A model generated the notes under the pieces. That model saw only the letters and a list, made by a program, of their open reading frames with translations. It did no database searches and had not been told where the DNA came from. Positions 42,212-51,497 of a stretch of DNA of 64,000 nucleotides are shown here, in pieces. Each line of letters begins with the position of its first letter. The stretch's first letter is position 1. The DNA lies in NCBI GenBank assembly GCA_019359505.1, contig JAHHHD010000020.1:1-64000 (forward strand). The letters run 5' to 3'. A program made the translations under genes and the position numbers. The stretch is from Drouetiella hepatica Uher 2000/2452 (lineage in GTDB: Bacteria; Cyanobacteriota; Cyanobacteriia; Elainellales; Elainellaceae).

Positions 42212-42752
42212 GCTGAGTTCCTTAGAAGTTAGAGATTATTGAGAATACAGAAAACTTAGATTTGGGCGTGATTTCTGGACGTGGTCTAGAGGGCGTGGTT
42301 TAGACAGATGGTACTGTCTGCCCAATTGATATTTTGCCATCTTGAGCGGTGAACCACGAACTGTCGAACCTTTTTCAGTCGCCGAATTATACAACAGACT
42401 TTATCTCTCCATAAAGCTCCGCCTCAGTGATCCTACTCAACACGAATCTGCTGGTCTGATGCAAAAATCATTTCAAGCCCAGCTTTCGAGAAGCTACAAA
42501 GCTTCAGAGTCGAGAGGATTAACGAATTCATCTGGGCTTCGAGTCATTTTCGAGTCATTTTCGAGTCATTATTTAAGTATTGACCCGATCGAAATCTCGC
42601 ATATTGCGTATATTCGGTAGACTGCACGACAAATCAGGGACACCTCTGCAAATTTCTTCACCAACTTAACAGAAAGTTAAGGATAAAGCCTGAGAAGATT
42701 TTGCGAGAGATCAGGTGTAAATCATGTGAGGTTCGTGAAGAGTGTCTTTAAC
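42212..42752. other. Gap upstream of gmd with short tandem repeats
   Basis: About 540 bases with no supported gene; reading frames are short and not recognisable. CGAGTCATTTT is repeated three times at 42540-42572. The promoter of gmd should lie within the first 100 bases. Confidence 0.4.
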
Positions 42753-44840
42753 CTACTCTTCGATCGCCAGAATTTGCGCCAAAAACGCCCAGCGATCGGT
42801 GACTTCCTCAATGACTTTGGCGGTAGGCTTTCCGGCTCCATGTCCGGCTTTGGTCTCAATCCGAATGAGCACAGGAGCCGTTCCTGCATGGGCAGATTGC
42901 AGCGCGGCAGCAAACTTGAAGCTATGGGCAGGCACAACGCGATCGTCATGATCCGCAGTAGTGATCAGCGTAGCGGGATAGGTCGTACCGGGTTTAAGGT
43001 TGTGCAGGGGCGAATAGGCATAGAGAGCCGGAAACTCCTCCGCGTTTTCCGCAGAGCCATATTCTGCACACCAAGCCCAGCCGATCGTAAATTTATGAAA
43101 CCGCAGCATGTCCATAACCCCAACTGCTGGCAGGGCTGCCGCAAACAAATCGGGGCGCTGAGTCATGCAGGCTCCCACCAGCAAGCCACCATTGCTGCCT
43201 CCAGCGATCGCCAGTTTCTGAGGCGAGGTGTATTGCTGGGCAATCAGCCACTCTGCTGCCGCAATAAAGTCATCAAACACATTCTGCTTATTTAACTTCA
43301 TACCTGCCTGATGCCACTCTTGACCATATTCGTCGCCGCCGCGCAGATTCGCCATCACATACACACCACCCATCTCCATCCAGACGATATTGCTGGGGGC
43401 GAAGGAGGGGGTGAGTGAAACGTTGAAGCCGCCATAGCCATAGAGATAAGTGGGGTTTTTGCCGTCCAGCTTTAGCCCTTTTTTGTGGGTAATAAACATG
43501 GGCACCTGCGTTCCATCTTTGCTGGCGTAGAAAACCTGCCGGGTCTCATAGTCATCCGGATCAAAAGATACTTGGGGCTGGCGAAACAGCGTGCTTTCAT
43601 CGGTCAGCAAGTTGTAGCGATAGATGGTGGTTGGCGCAGTAAAACTGGTGAAACTATAGAAAGTTTCAGTGTCATCCTGCTTACCGCCAAAGCCACCAAC
43701 CGAGCCGAGTCCCGGTAAGGCAACCTCACGGACAAAAGCGCCATCCAGATTAAAAATCTTGACCTGGGTGTGGGCATCTTTGAGATAGGATGCGACAAAT
43801 TGGTGGTTGAGTATCCCAATACCTTCTAGCGTTTCTGCGCTCTGAGGAATCAGTTCACGCCAGTCGGATTTTTGGGGAGCGGAGAGATCGATCGCGATAA
43901 TTCGACGGCGCGGCGCATCTAAATCTGTCTGTACCCAAAAAGTTTCGCCTTCGTTGCCAATGAAGCTATAGCTTGCTTCAAAATTGCTGACTAGCTCAAT
44001 GACTGGGCTATTGGGATTCGCTAAATCTTTATAAAACAGCAAGTTTTTAGAATCCGTACCTTTCCAGACCGAGATAATCAGAAACCGCCCATCTTCGCTA
44101 ACAAAGCCGCCAAAGCCCCACTCTTTTTGATCGGGGCGATCGTAGATCAGCACATCTTCTGACTGAGGCGTACCGAGCCGATGATAGTAAAGCTTTTGAT
44201 AGTAGTTGACGGCTTCTAGCTTCGCAGATTCATCTGGCTCGTCATAGCGAGAGTAGAAAAATCCTAAAGAGTCGTGCGTCCAAGATGCGCCAGAGAATTT
44301 CACCCACTTCAGATGATCGGGCAGGTCTTCGCCTGTTTCGATATCCCGTACCTTCCACTCTCGCCAGTCCGAACCCGAAGCCGACAGTCCGTAAGCCATC
44401 AGTCTGGCATCTTCGCTAATGGATAATCCGGCAAGCGCGATCGTCCCATCTGCTGAGAGCAGGTTGGGGTCAAGCAAAACTCTTGGCTCGGCATCTAGAC
44501 TGGGCAGCGTGTAGAGAACGCTCTGATTTTGCAAGCCGTCATTTTTGAAGTAAAAATAGCGATCGCCCCCGTTTTGAGAATTGCCTTGCTTAAATGGCGT
44601 ACCGAATTTCTCATAGTTCCAGAGCTGGGTGATCCGCTGCTTCAGGCGTTCTCGAATCGGGCTTTGCTCTAGGTAGGCAAACGTCACCTGATTTTGAGCC
44701 TCAATCCAGGCTTGAGTTTCGCTAGATTGGGCATCTTCTAGCCAACGGTAAGGGTCAGCAACGGACGTACCGTGGTAGTCGTCCACTTGGTCGAGCAAAT
44801 GCGCTGCGGGATAGGAAAAGGAGGGGCGATCGGGAGACAT
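42753..44840 (-). CDS. Prolyl oligopeptidase (family S9A)
   Basis: A 695-residue serine peptidase that cleaves short peptides after proline. The N-terminal YHGTSVADPYRWLEDAQSSETQAW is diagnostic. A seven-bladed propeller occupies about residues 70-420. In the C-terminal alpha/beta hydrolase domain the nucleophile Ser lies in AIAGGSNGGLLVGACM, the Asp in TTADHDDRVVPAHSF, and the His in ETKAGHGAGKPT. GYGGFNVSLTPSF contributes the oxyanion hole. No signal peptide, so it is cytoplasmic. The frame also offers an ATG at 44861; ATG at 44840 (MSPDRPSF) is preferred. Confidence 0.95.
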   Translation of the reverse strand: MSPDRPSFSYPAAHLLDQVDDYHGTSVADPYRWLEDAQSSETQAWIEAQNQVTFAYLEQSPIRERLKQRITQLWNYEKFGTPFKQGNSQNGGDRYFYFKNDGLQNQSVLYTLPSLDAEPRVLLDPNLLSADGTIALAGLSISEDARLMAYGLSASGSDWREWKVRDIETGEDLPDHLKWVKFSGASWTHDSLGFFYSRYDEPDESAKLEAVNYYQKLYYHRLGTPQSEDVLIYDRPDQKEWGFGGFVSEDGRFLIISVWKGTDSKNLLFYKDLANPNSPVIELVSNFEASYSFIGNEGETFWVQTDLDAPRRRIIAIDLSAPQKSDWRELIPQSAETLEGIGILNHQFVASYLKDAHTQVKIFNLDGAFVREVALPGLGSVGGFGGKQDDTETFYSFTSFTAPTTIYRYNLLTDESTLFRQPQVSFDPDDYETRQVFYASKDGTQVPMFITHKKGLKLDGKNPTYLYGYGGFNVSLTPSFAPSNIVWMEMGGVYVMANLRGGDEYGQEWHQAGMKLNKQNVFDDFIAAAEWLIAQQYTSPQKLAIAGGSNGGLLVGACMTQRPDLFAAALPAVGVMDMLRFHKFTIGWAWCAEYGSAENAEEFPALYAYSPLHNLKPGTTYPATLITTADHDDRVVPAHSFKFAAALQSAHAGTAPVLIRIETKAGHGAGKPTAKVIEEVTDRWAFLAQILAIEE

Positions 44841-44861
44841 GGGCAACCTGTTAAGCAACAT

Positions 44862-45335
44862 CTACCAATGTATACGCAGACGTAGGAGAAGAGGTTGCTC
44901 AATAGGCTAATTGGATGTGCGATCGCCATCTCTCCAGTCCCACAGCGCTGTGGGCTTGAGTCTACTTAGATTTCTTGCAGGGTGCTCTTGAGGTGTGGTC
45001 AAGAGTGTCACTGAGTGATGGCTTGGTTGTGGAGCAGACGATGTTGTAGAGCAGACGATCGCATTGATATGACAATCAATCAATTGGTTATCTTAAAAAG
45101 GAGGAACATTTGATTAGCAAATCTTTGCACGTAGAATTAGAGATTTATCTCGCGTACCTCATATTGGAACATTTGAGAGAACATCGCTATTGTCAAGGTT
45201 ACCAGAAATGAAATCACCACTATACTCATTTGTGGATACTGCCTAATTCATCTTTCTAGGATGGCTCAAGTTCAGATTATTCAGGTGTGATTGCTGGAGC
45301 TACGGTCTGAACTCAGGTAAGGTAAATGAGCGTTT
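44862..45335. other. Gap without recognised features
   Basis: About 470 bases between the peptidase gene and the CHAP gene. I see no gene, palindrome family or RNA motif. Sequence becomes AT-rich towards 45100-45250. Confidence 0.4.
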
Positions 45336-45890
45336 TTAGAATCTGCTCAACCGAATGTAACCATTGATATGCTCGTCAAAAGGTCGATAAAATATTCCCG
45401 TCTTGTTCCTAAAATTGCCTTCGGCTGTAGCGATTCCCTCTGGTTCAATACCCACCACAACCCCGATATGGTCTAGATCTACATTCTCAAGCAACCGATC
45501 GAACAGCACAATGTCACCCGGTGCTGGTTTGGCACTAACCCCGTTAGCTGCGTGATAAAACTGATTTTCGGGCAAGTTAGCCCAATCGTACCAAACACGC
45601 ACAACTCCCAAGGTTGAACGGTGAGATTCTGTAGGTTTTACAGGAAATGAAAATCCTGCTTGGAGACAGCAGTAGTAAACAAATGCACAACACCAGTCGA
45701 ATCCAATAGTTTTGTCAGAATATTTTGCCGTGCGATCGATTTTATTAAAAGCATCTCGAAATGTGCTGAGGTACTTCTCAATTTCCAACCCTGCTTTGTT
45801 CTCGTTTCCCCGCCGTTCTAGTTCTCCCTCTCGAAGCGCAACCTTAGCCAGTAAGACTCGCTTCTCTTCATACAGCAATTTCAATTGCAT
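45336..45890 (-). CDS. CHAP-domain peptidoglycan amidase-like protein
   Basis: A 184-residue protein with a CHAP (Cys-His amidohydrolase/peptidase) domain at about residues 45-180. The nucleophile is in GFDWCCAFVYYCCLQAG, the His in DLDHIGVVVGIEPEG, with ATAEGNFRN as the third polar position. CHAP enzymes cut peptidoglycan cross-peptides. There is no signal peptide. The first eight codons (MQLKLLYE) including the ATG come from MITE C copy 2 at 45871-45975, so the original start may be further inside (a GTG or TTG near VLLAKVALREGEL). Whether the gene is expressed is unknown. Confidence 0.8.
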   Translation of the reverse strand: MQLKLLYEEKRVLLAKVALREGELERRGNENKAGLEIEKYLSTFRDAFNKIDRTAKYSDKTIGFDWCCAFVYYCCLQAGFSFPVKPTESHRSTLGVVRVWYDWANLPENQFYHAANGVSAKPAPGDIVLFDRLLENVDLDHIGVVVGIEPEGIATAEGNFRNKTGIFYRPFDEHINGYIRLSRF

Positions 45891-45975
45891 AAACCACAGT
45901 TATTTTTGTAGAAGCCGCGCGGAGCGCGGCTTCTACAAAAATAACCCATACTTCGTTAAGCGCAAACCGCTGTAA
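45871..45975 (-). mobile_element. MITE C, copy 2
   Basis: The same unit as 39736-39842 in reverse. On the minus strand it starts TTACAGCGGTTTGCGCTT and ends TTGCTGTA. The central hairpin 45899-45945 keeps the base of copy 1 (GTTATTTTTGTAGAAGCC), but its tip is CGCGC-GGA-GCGCG instead of TTGC-TCC-GCAA. The TGTGGTTTATGCAAT segment next to the hairpin supplies the ATG of the CHAP gene. Confidence 0.85.
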
Positions 45976-46039
45976 CCTTGCGTCATTAGTGTCCGAGTGG
46001 CAGTTCCACGATATTGTTTGGCAAGTCTTTCAATAGAGT

Positions 46040-47040
46040 TGTTGGGAAACAAAAGCAGCTTTGGGACGAGGTTTTCCAATTTCCCTGGCCAATTTATGCT
46101 GCATCCAGATACAAGTTCCACAAACTAGCCGCATTTAGCATTAAGCGATTATCGAAATCAGGCACACGATTACGGTATATATCCGTAACCGAACGATAAC
46201 GCTTGATGCCCGCATGGGCATGTTCACACTTAACCCGTTGACGACTGAACTCGCGGTTCTCCTGCTTCTGTTGTTCGCTTAATTCCTTCCCCTTGGGTTT
46301 CTTGTGCGGCAAATGAACGTTATTAAACTCATTCTGTAATCCTTGAAATCCTAAATCTCCTTCTATGGCGACTTCATCGGGAATGTTGCCAACTAAGTCT
46401 TCTTCGTCCAGTTGTCGTTTGTCATGAATTTTGCCCCCTCTCGCCTTCGTCAGGAGGATGACTCGCTTTTTCGCGTACTGCCTGTGATGTGCTTACGGGT
46501 ATGCCGTTTCTTTTTGCCAGAGTAATGCTCCTTTTGTTTGTCGGAGTCTTTGGGGCGCTGCACTGGACGCTCCGTCCCATCGAAAATCACTTCTTTCACC
46601 TCTGGAAAGTGTTCTAGAAATTCCTCCATGCTCCGCACCTTGCGCTCTGGTAGTGCCTGTTTGACTCCTAAAGCCTGCTCAAAAACGGGGAGCAGACCAT
46701 GAACCCAGTCCCATGCACAGGAACAGTCAAAGCCAAACAACACACTCATTAAGTCGAAGGTAGGATAGCATTTGCAGTACAACAAAATGTAAAACAACTT
46801 GTCGCAACGGGTTCGTAAGGTTGCTTTTCGCCCCCTCCAGGTGCCCGTTGACGTTCTACATCGGGTTTCATCTGACTTTGCCGATACACTTCACTAAAAC
46901 TGGGCAAGAGGTTCTCAAATGCTTTGCGATTGAGTCCTGTCATTGCCCGCAGCAGGCGGTCATCCCGGAGAATGCGTTCTAAGTTCAGCAGGGGTAGAGC
47001 ATCATTGCAACTGCCGACTATTATCCCTTATTTCCCAACA
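46040..47040 (-). mobile_element. IS5-type insertion sequence, degraded
   Basis: An element of about 1001 bp bounded by inverted ends TGTTGGGAAACAAAAG (46040-46055) and, as reverse complement, TGTTGGGAAATAAG (47027-47040). It carries one transposase broken by frameshifts. Its right end sits inside the 3' part of an IS701-type transposase gene, so it inserted into an older element. No clear target duplication is visible. Confidence 0.72.
46094..46985 (-). pseudogene. IS5-type DDE transposase with two frameshifts
   Basis: Three reading-frame pieces add up to one DDE_Tnp_4-type transposase. The N-terminal piece has LERILRDDRLLRAMTGLNRKAF and breaks near 46820 after QRAPGGG. The middle piece, in another frame, reads YILLYCKCYPTFDLMSVLFGFD to FPEVKEVIFDGTERPVQRP and HTRKHITGSTRK. 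A second shift near 46455 leads into HDKRQLDEEDLVGNIPDEVAIEGDLGFQGL and HKKPKGKELSEQQKQENREF to the end at 46094. Both shifts look like single-base losses next to GGGGGCGAAAA and CGAAAAAGC runs. The protein is presumably dead unless frameshifting is programmed. Confidence 0.8.
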
Positions 47041-47937
47041 GGTGTACTGCGTGCTTACGCTCAAAATGATGTTGCCGCTAAGGTTGCTCATAACAAACCA
47101 GCTATCTGTTTTATCGGGTTCATCGGTGCTGCCTTTGGTAATTTGGTAGTAGCGCACAGCCCGATGAGTGCCAAAGATGATCTCGCGGATGTAGCGCCGT
47201 TGAGTCAGGTGTTCAGCCAGCGGTTGGTCATAAGCTTGCCAACGGTTGGAGCGGACTCGCTGTCCGTTAGGCATGAGCACCCCATGGTTGGAGCGAATCG
47301 CCACGATGTACGGTAGTTTGAGTTGGTGGAGAACCTCTATGAAACTGCCGCTTTCGCCATACAAGCTGTCGGCTAACACCCGCTCAATCACAAAGCCCAT
47401 CGCTTGAATTGCTCGAATCATCTCAACGGCGATCTGAGGTTTCGATTGGTACTCATCTCCTGCTTTCAATCGGGACTTGGGTTTGTAGATCTTGAACATT
47501 AAGGGATAGGTGATGCCCTCCACCACAGCATAGGCATTGACGCTGACGACTCCATTGGCGGTTTTACCGAGATTGCCAATGTACTGTTTTGCCACATAGT
47601 CGGTCGCTTCCCCCTTCTTCACGTCTCCGGTTTCATCCAGGCACAAACTAATCGCTCGAACCCCAATCTGCACTTGAATCAGGTGCAAGCGAATCGCTCT
47701 GAGTTGTTTGACATCCCACATTGCGTCGCGCAAAAAGTGATGGAGACTCTGCCCGTCTTTGAGTCCAGTCAGTTTGGCGATCTCCGGCAGCGTTTTGCGC
47801 GGCAGGGGACTGATAATGCCGACATGCAGCCATTTGAAACACTCATACAGGCGCACATCTTCAAACACCGATCGATACAGCAGACAATAATCGTCCATGT
47901 AACCAACTGTGGCGATCGACGGGCGTAACGCGATCAT
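47041..47937 (-). pseudogene. IS701-family transposase, 3' truncated
   Basis: About 299 residues of an IS701-family transposase remain, then the frame runs into the neighbouring element and stops at 47002. DYCLLYRSVFEDVRLYECFKWLH starts the protein, and the catalytic region includes CLDETGDVKKGEATDYVAKQYIGNLGKTANGVVSVNAY and VLADSLYGESGSF. Intact members continue past WFVMSNLSGNI with a W-x-E-Y-G-F-K-Q-x-K-N-E-L-G segment that holds the last acidic residue; this is missing. The rest of the gene is not found on the far side of the inserted element, so a deletion followed. Confidence 0.85.
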
Positions 47938-48380
47938 TTTCTCAAGGTAAACTCTACTCCCTTCCGTCTACTTTACTTTCCCAAAGGTAACAAAAGAGGA
48001 AATATAGGAATCAAATTTGATTTCTGAAAAGTTTCTGGAACCGGATCTCTGTATGGCTCAGGCTTCAGACTCAGCATACCTAGAAGAGATCAAACCGGAT
48101 TGCTATGGTGTCTTTCTATTTGGATGCACATTTTGCGCTCTAGATTGCAATTCGCGATCTCAACATGCTAGATGACAACCCGCCAAGAGCATCGCCGTCA
48201 CCCGTTATCTGCATTATCAGTTAATAAGAGCGATCGCACTGCCCTACTGCCAGGGCTAGAGCTTCTGAAAAGGCAGGTATTCATCCACTGGCGGCTATGA
48301 CTTTTCTGGAGATTGCTTCTGGGGTTGACCTTAGAATGTCAAGATGGAGAGGTTAGAGCGCCACTCATCAGAACTTGACT
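47938..48380. other. Gap between IS701 remnant and tab2
   Basis: About 440 bases. The first 60 probably hold the end of the IS701 element, but no inverted partner can be identified because the other end is lost. No gene or palindrome is seen further on; the tab2 promoter should lie within the last 150 bases. Confidence 0.35.
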
Positions 48381-49244
48381 ATGACAACGATTTGGGAGTT
48401 AGATTTTTACTCACGCCCTGTATTGGACGACAACCAGAAAAAGCTTTGGGAAGTGCTGATCTGCGAGAGTCCGGCAGACGTAAAAACGCGATCGACCGAT
48501 CTGTTTCGCTACTCCCAGTTTTTCCGCAACACCGAGGTAAATTCTGTTTCGCTGCGATCGGCATTGAAAACCGCTCTGGAACAGGCTCCTAAGCCACCGG
48601 ATAAAGTTCGCTTCTTTCGTCGGCAGATGAATAATATGATCACCAAAGCCTGTGAAGATGCAGGCATTCCGGCAGCCTCCAGTCGGCGGACTCTGGCACT
48701 GAACCAGTGGATTGAGGAGCGATCGCAAACCTACTACCCCACCTTGCCCAATTATCAGCCAGGAAGCAATATTTCTGTCACGATGCCCGCCATGCCCGCT
48801 AAGGCTTTGCCGGATGCCCTGATTGGCGAGAAGTGGACATTTGTCACCTTAGAAGCCAGCGCCTTCGACGAAATGACTGATTGGGAGATCGGCTTTAGCG
48901 AATCTTTTCCGCCTGCCATGTTTGGAGTCAGCCCCGACACTCCGATTCCAGGCGTGATTATCTACTCTTCGCGATCGCTGCCCCTAGCCGCCTGGATGTC
49001 AGGTCTGGAGCTTGCCTGTGTGCGATACAGCAGCGAATCGCCGACTCAGCTGGTTCTAGAAACAGGCGCAAACGAAGGCTGGATTTTGGCAAATTTGCCT
49101 ACCTCGCCGCTGCAATCCGAAGCCCAAAGTTTTGAAATGACCAAGCAGAAAGCCAACCGAATTCACTTCGTGGCGGTGCAGTCCGATGCCAACTCGGAAG
49201 CTTTTGCCGGATTTTGGATGATGCAGGAATTGAACCTAGCCTAA
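48381..49244 (+). CDS. Tab2/Atab2-family RNA-binding protein
   Basis: A 287-residue protein of the Tab2-like (DUF1092) family, found in cyanobacteria and chloroplasts. In algae and plants Tab2/Atab2 promotes translation of psaB mRNA for photosystem I. TTIWELDFYSRPVLDDNQKKLWEVLIC is the conserved N-terminus, and GWILANLPTSPLQSEAQSFEMTKQKANRIHFVAVQ is the usual C-terminal block. The role in cyanobacteria is inferred. The frame starts at a TTG two codons earlier; ATG at 48381 is used. It is a single-gene unit. Confidence 0.92.
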   Translation: MTTIWELDFYSRPVLDDNQKKLWEVLICESPADVKTRSTDLFRYSQFFRNTEVNSVSLRSALKTALEQAPKPPDKVRFFRRQMNNMITKACEDAGIPAASSRRTLALNQWIEERSQTYYPTLPNYQPGSNISVTMPAMPAKALPDALIGEKWTFVTLEASAFDEMTDWEIGFSESFPPAMFGVSPDTPIPGVIIYSSRSLPLAAWMSGLELACVRYSSESPTQLVLETGANEGWILANLPTSPLQSEAQSFEMTKQKANRIHFVAVQSDANSEAFAGFWMMQELNLA

Positions 49245-49299
49245 TGTCCCCTGATCCCAGAAGATAATTAGAGGGCATTGCTTAATCTGGGGATAAATT

Positions 49300-49334
49300 T
49301 TGGAAAGAGGCACTTAGCGCCTCTTTCCAAAAAA
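49300..49334. terminator. Hairpin between tab2 and tldE-like gene
   Basis: TTTTGGAAAGAGGC pairs with GCCTCTTTCCAAAA around ACTTAGC, with A/T-rich tracts on both sides. It lies 56 bases after the tab2 stop and should terminate it. Confidence 0.8.
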
Positions 49335-49439
49335 ATTATTCCTGAAATCAGCAACGTCAATTAGAGAACTTGCTGGGCTGTGCCTTCTTCAAAGCTGCAT
49401 CACAGACATAGCCTTCTCAGCCCCATCGATAGATCTCGT

Positions 49440-50777
49440 ATGAGTTTTGATAGCCCGATCGACCCTTTGCTGACCTCTGTTCTGCCCGATGAAAGATCAG
49501 CAGAACAATTGCTAGAACTAGCGCTGCGATCGGGTGCCGAAGCTGCCGAAGTCTTTCAGTCTAGTTCGCTGTCTCGCCCCGTTTTTTTTGAAACCAATCG
49601 GCTGAAGCAGTTGGAAAGCTCACAGGCTGAGGGAATTGCGCTGCGGCTGTGGCGAGATGGACGACCCGGATTAGCCGTTGCCTATGGGACAGTAGAGCCG
49701 CAGGCGTTGGTAGATCGGGCGATCGCCATTAGTCAGCTCAACGAACCCGAAGCTCTAGAACTCACCCCTGCTGCCAGAACCCACTATCCCGATTTGGGAA
49801 CGGCGGTCGCAGTCGATCAGCTTGTGGCATGGGGGCGAGAAGCGATCGCGCTGGTTCGTCAAGCCTATCCTGAGGTGCTGTGTAATGCGGAGTGGGAGTG
49901 CGATGCAGAAGCGACGCGGCTCATTAATTCCCTAGGGCTAGACTGCGGCTACACCGATACGACCCTAAGCTGCTACCTATCGGCAGAGTGGGTGCGCGGC
50001 GACGACTTTCTTTGTATTGCAGATGGGCAGACAAGGCGCACTCACCTCGACCCGATCGCCCTAGCGCAAGAGATTATTCAGCACCTCAACTGGGCACAGA
50101 AAAATGTTGCCCCCCCCAAGGGTCGCGTCCCTATTTTGTTTACCTCTAAAGCAGCCGATATGCTGTGGAGTACCGTCCAGGCGGCGCTGAACGGCAAGCA
50201 GGTGATTGAGCGAGCTTCGCCCTGGAGCGATCGTCTGGGAGAACCCGTCACCTCACCAATCGTTACCCTGTCACAGCAACCCGATTCAGGTCCTTTTAGC
50301 TGTCCCTTTGATGATGAAGGGACCCCGACTCAGCCCATTACCTTCATTAAAGACGGCGTGCTGCAATTGTTTTATACAGACCGGACGATCGGCAGGGCTT
50401 TGGGCAGCGGCACTACGGGCAACGGCTTTCGTCCTGGCTTGGGCAGCTACCCGACGCCGGGACTGTTCAATCTCGTCATTCAGCCGGGAGTGAAGCCCTT
50501 TTCAGAGATGATTGCGACTCTGGGACGCGGCATCATTATCGACCAGATGCTGGGCGGCGGCGCAGGGATTTCAGGCGATTTCTCGGTGAACGTAGAGCTG
50601 GGCTACCGGGTTGAAAAGGGCGCAATTGTGGGACGCGTCAAAGACACAATGGTATCTGGCAACGTCTATCAGGCTCTAAAGCACCTCACCGAGCTGGGCG
50701 ACGATGCCGACTGGAATGGCTCTTGCTATACTCCTTCGGCGATCGTCGAAGGCTTATCCACGACAGGACGCAGCTAA
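49440..50777 (+). CDS. TldD/PmbA-family metalloprotease-like protein
   Basis: A 445-residue protein of the TldD/PmbA (TldE) family, whose paired subunits form a protease barrel that degrades unfolded peptides. AEQLLELALRSGAEAAEVFQSS and ETNRLKQLESSQAEGIALRLWRDGRPGLAVAYG are the usual N-terminal domain, and ISGDFSVNVELGYRVEKGAIVGRVKDTMVSGNVYQ the C-terminal barrel. The HExxxH metal motif of TldD subunits is not seen, so this is the TldE/PmbA-like partner. The cognate TldD gene is not in the window. The frame opens 20 codons earlier; ATG at 49440 is preferred. Confidence 0.9.
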   Translation: MSFDSPIDPLLTSVLPDERSAEQLLELALRSGAEAAEVFQSSSLSRPVFFETNRLKQLESSQAEGIALRLWRDGRPGLAVAYGTVEPQALVDRAIAISQLNEPEALELTPAARTHYPDLGTAVAVDQLVAWGREAIALVRQAYPEVLCNAEWECDAEATRLINSLGLDCGYTDTTLSCYLSAEWVRGDDFLCIADGQTRRTHLDPIALAQEIIQHLNWAQKNVAPPKGRVPILFTSKAADMLWSTVQAALNGKQVIERASPWSDRLGEPVTSPIVTLSQQPDSGPFSCPFDDEGTPTQPITFIKDGVLQLFYTDRTIGRALGSGTTGNGFRPGLGSYPTPGLFNLVIQPGVKPFSEMIATLGRGIIIDQMLGGGAGISGDFSVNVELGYRVEKGAIVGRVKDTMVSGNVYQALKHLTELGDDADWNGSCYTPSAIVEGLSTTGRS

Positions 50778-50806
50778 AGGACACCCAGGTGTGTTTTGAA
50801 TGTGGT

Positions 50807-50854
50807 GTTGATTTTTTTGAAAGGGGCGCTTCGTGACCCTTTCAAAAAATCAAC
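50807..50854. terminator. Bidirectional hairpin between convergent genes
   Basis: GTTGATTTTTTTGAAAGG pairs with CCTTTCAAAAAATCAAC around a GGCGCTTCGTGACC tip (one mismatch). It lies between the convergent tldE-like and PCD-like genes, 29 and 29 bases from their stop codons, and should end both. Confidence 0.85.
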
Positions 50855-50883
50855 AGGCCTAGAGCATTACTGGACACCCAAAG

Positions 50884-51336
50884 CTACTTTGCCAGCTCGT
50901 CCATTTTTTTCGCCAGAGTCACATCTAGAGCAGAAATGCCGTTGGCGTCATGGGTCGTGAGGTCAACGGTGACGCGGTTGTAGACATTGAACCACTCAGG
51001 GTGATGATTCATTGACTCGGCAACCAGTGCGGCGCTCGACATAAAGCCAAAAGCCTCTACAAAAGACTTGAACTGAAACTGGCGGTGTAGCTTCTCATTT
51101 TGCAGCGTCCAGCCTTCGAGCTGGCTGAGGGCGGCAGTGAGTTCAGAGGCAGAGAGCTTGGTTGGGGCAGCCATAGGAGATATTTGGGAAATTAGGTTGG
51201 AGGGCATCGGGTCGGGAGTGCTGAAACTCGGCTGGCTGAGGGTTAATCCCCAAATCACTAGACCTGATGCTAGGGTAACAGCGATCGCCCTAGACAGGCT
51301 TTGCTTAAATCGAAACAAAAGTTTTCTCAATAACAC
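50884..51336 (-). CDS. Pterin-4a-carbinolamine dehydratase-like, with N-terminal leader
   Basis: The C-terminal 95 residues are a PCD/DCoH domain, which dehydrates 4a-hydroxytetrahydrobiopterin: LSASELTAALSQLEGWTLQNEKLHRQFQF, then the catalytic ESMNHHPEWFNVYNRVTVDLTTHDANG. The domain is preceded by about 55 residues with a basic start (MLLRKLLFRFKQSLSR) and a hydrophobic helix (AIAVTLASGLVIWGLTL), a likely membrane anchor or export signal, unusual for this normally cytoplasmic enzyme. An ATG at 51174 would give the plain domain, but no ribosome-binding site precedes it. Cyanobacteria may use it for other pterins. Confidence 0.85.
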   Translation of the reverse strand: MLLRKLLFRFKQSLSRAIAVTLASGLVIWGLTLSQPSFSTPDPMPSNLISQISPMAAPTKLSASELTAALSQLEGWTLQNEKLHRQFQFKSFVEAFGFMSSAALVAESMNHHPEWFNVYNRVTVDLTTHDANGISALDVTLAKKMDELAK

Positions 51337-51443
51337 TCAGGTAAACCTCTTTCAAATTAAAGTTTTTAGACTGGGTTCGTCGGATACTCCGCTCCTACCG
51401 ACTTTAGCTAAACCTAACTCGTGGGGTAGCTGCTTAAATAAGG

Positions 51444-51497
51444 ATCGCGGTTAGAGGTCACTGTTAGAGGTCACAGTTAGAGATCACGGTTAGATGG
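51444..51497. repeat. Short tandem repeat GTTAGAGGTCAC
   Basis: GTTAGAGGTCACTGTTAGAG, then GTCACAGTTAGAGATCACG, forms about three and a half units of 15-16 bases in the gap between two minus-strand genes, running into the 3' end of the gene at 51477. Confidence 0.65.

Noticed and set aside
45933-46121. 62-codon minus-strand frame overlapping MITE C and the IS5-type end
   Set aside because: It spans an element boundary and has no family similarity.
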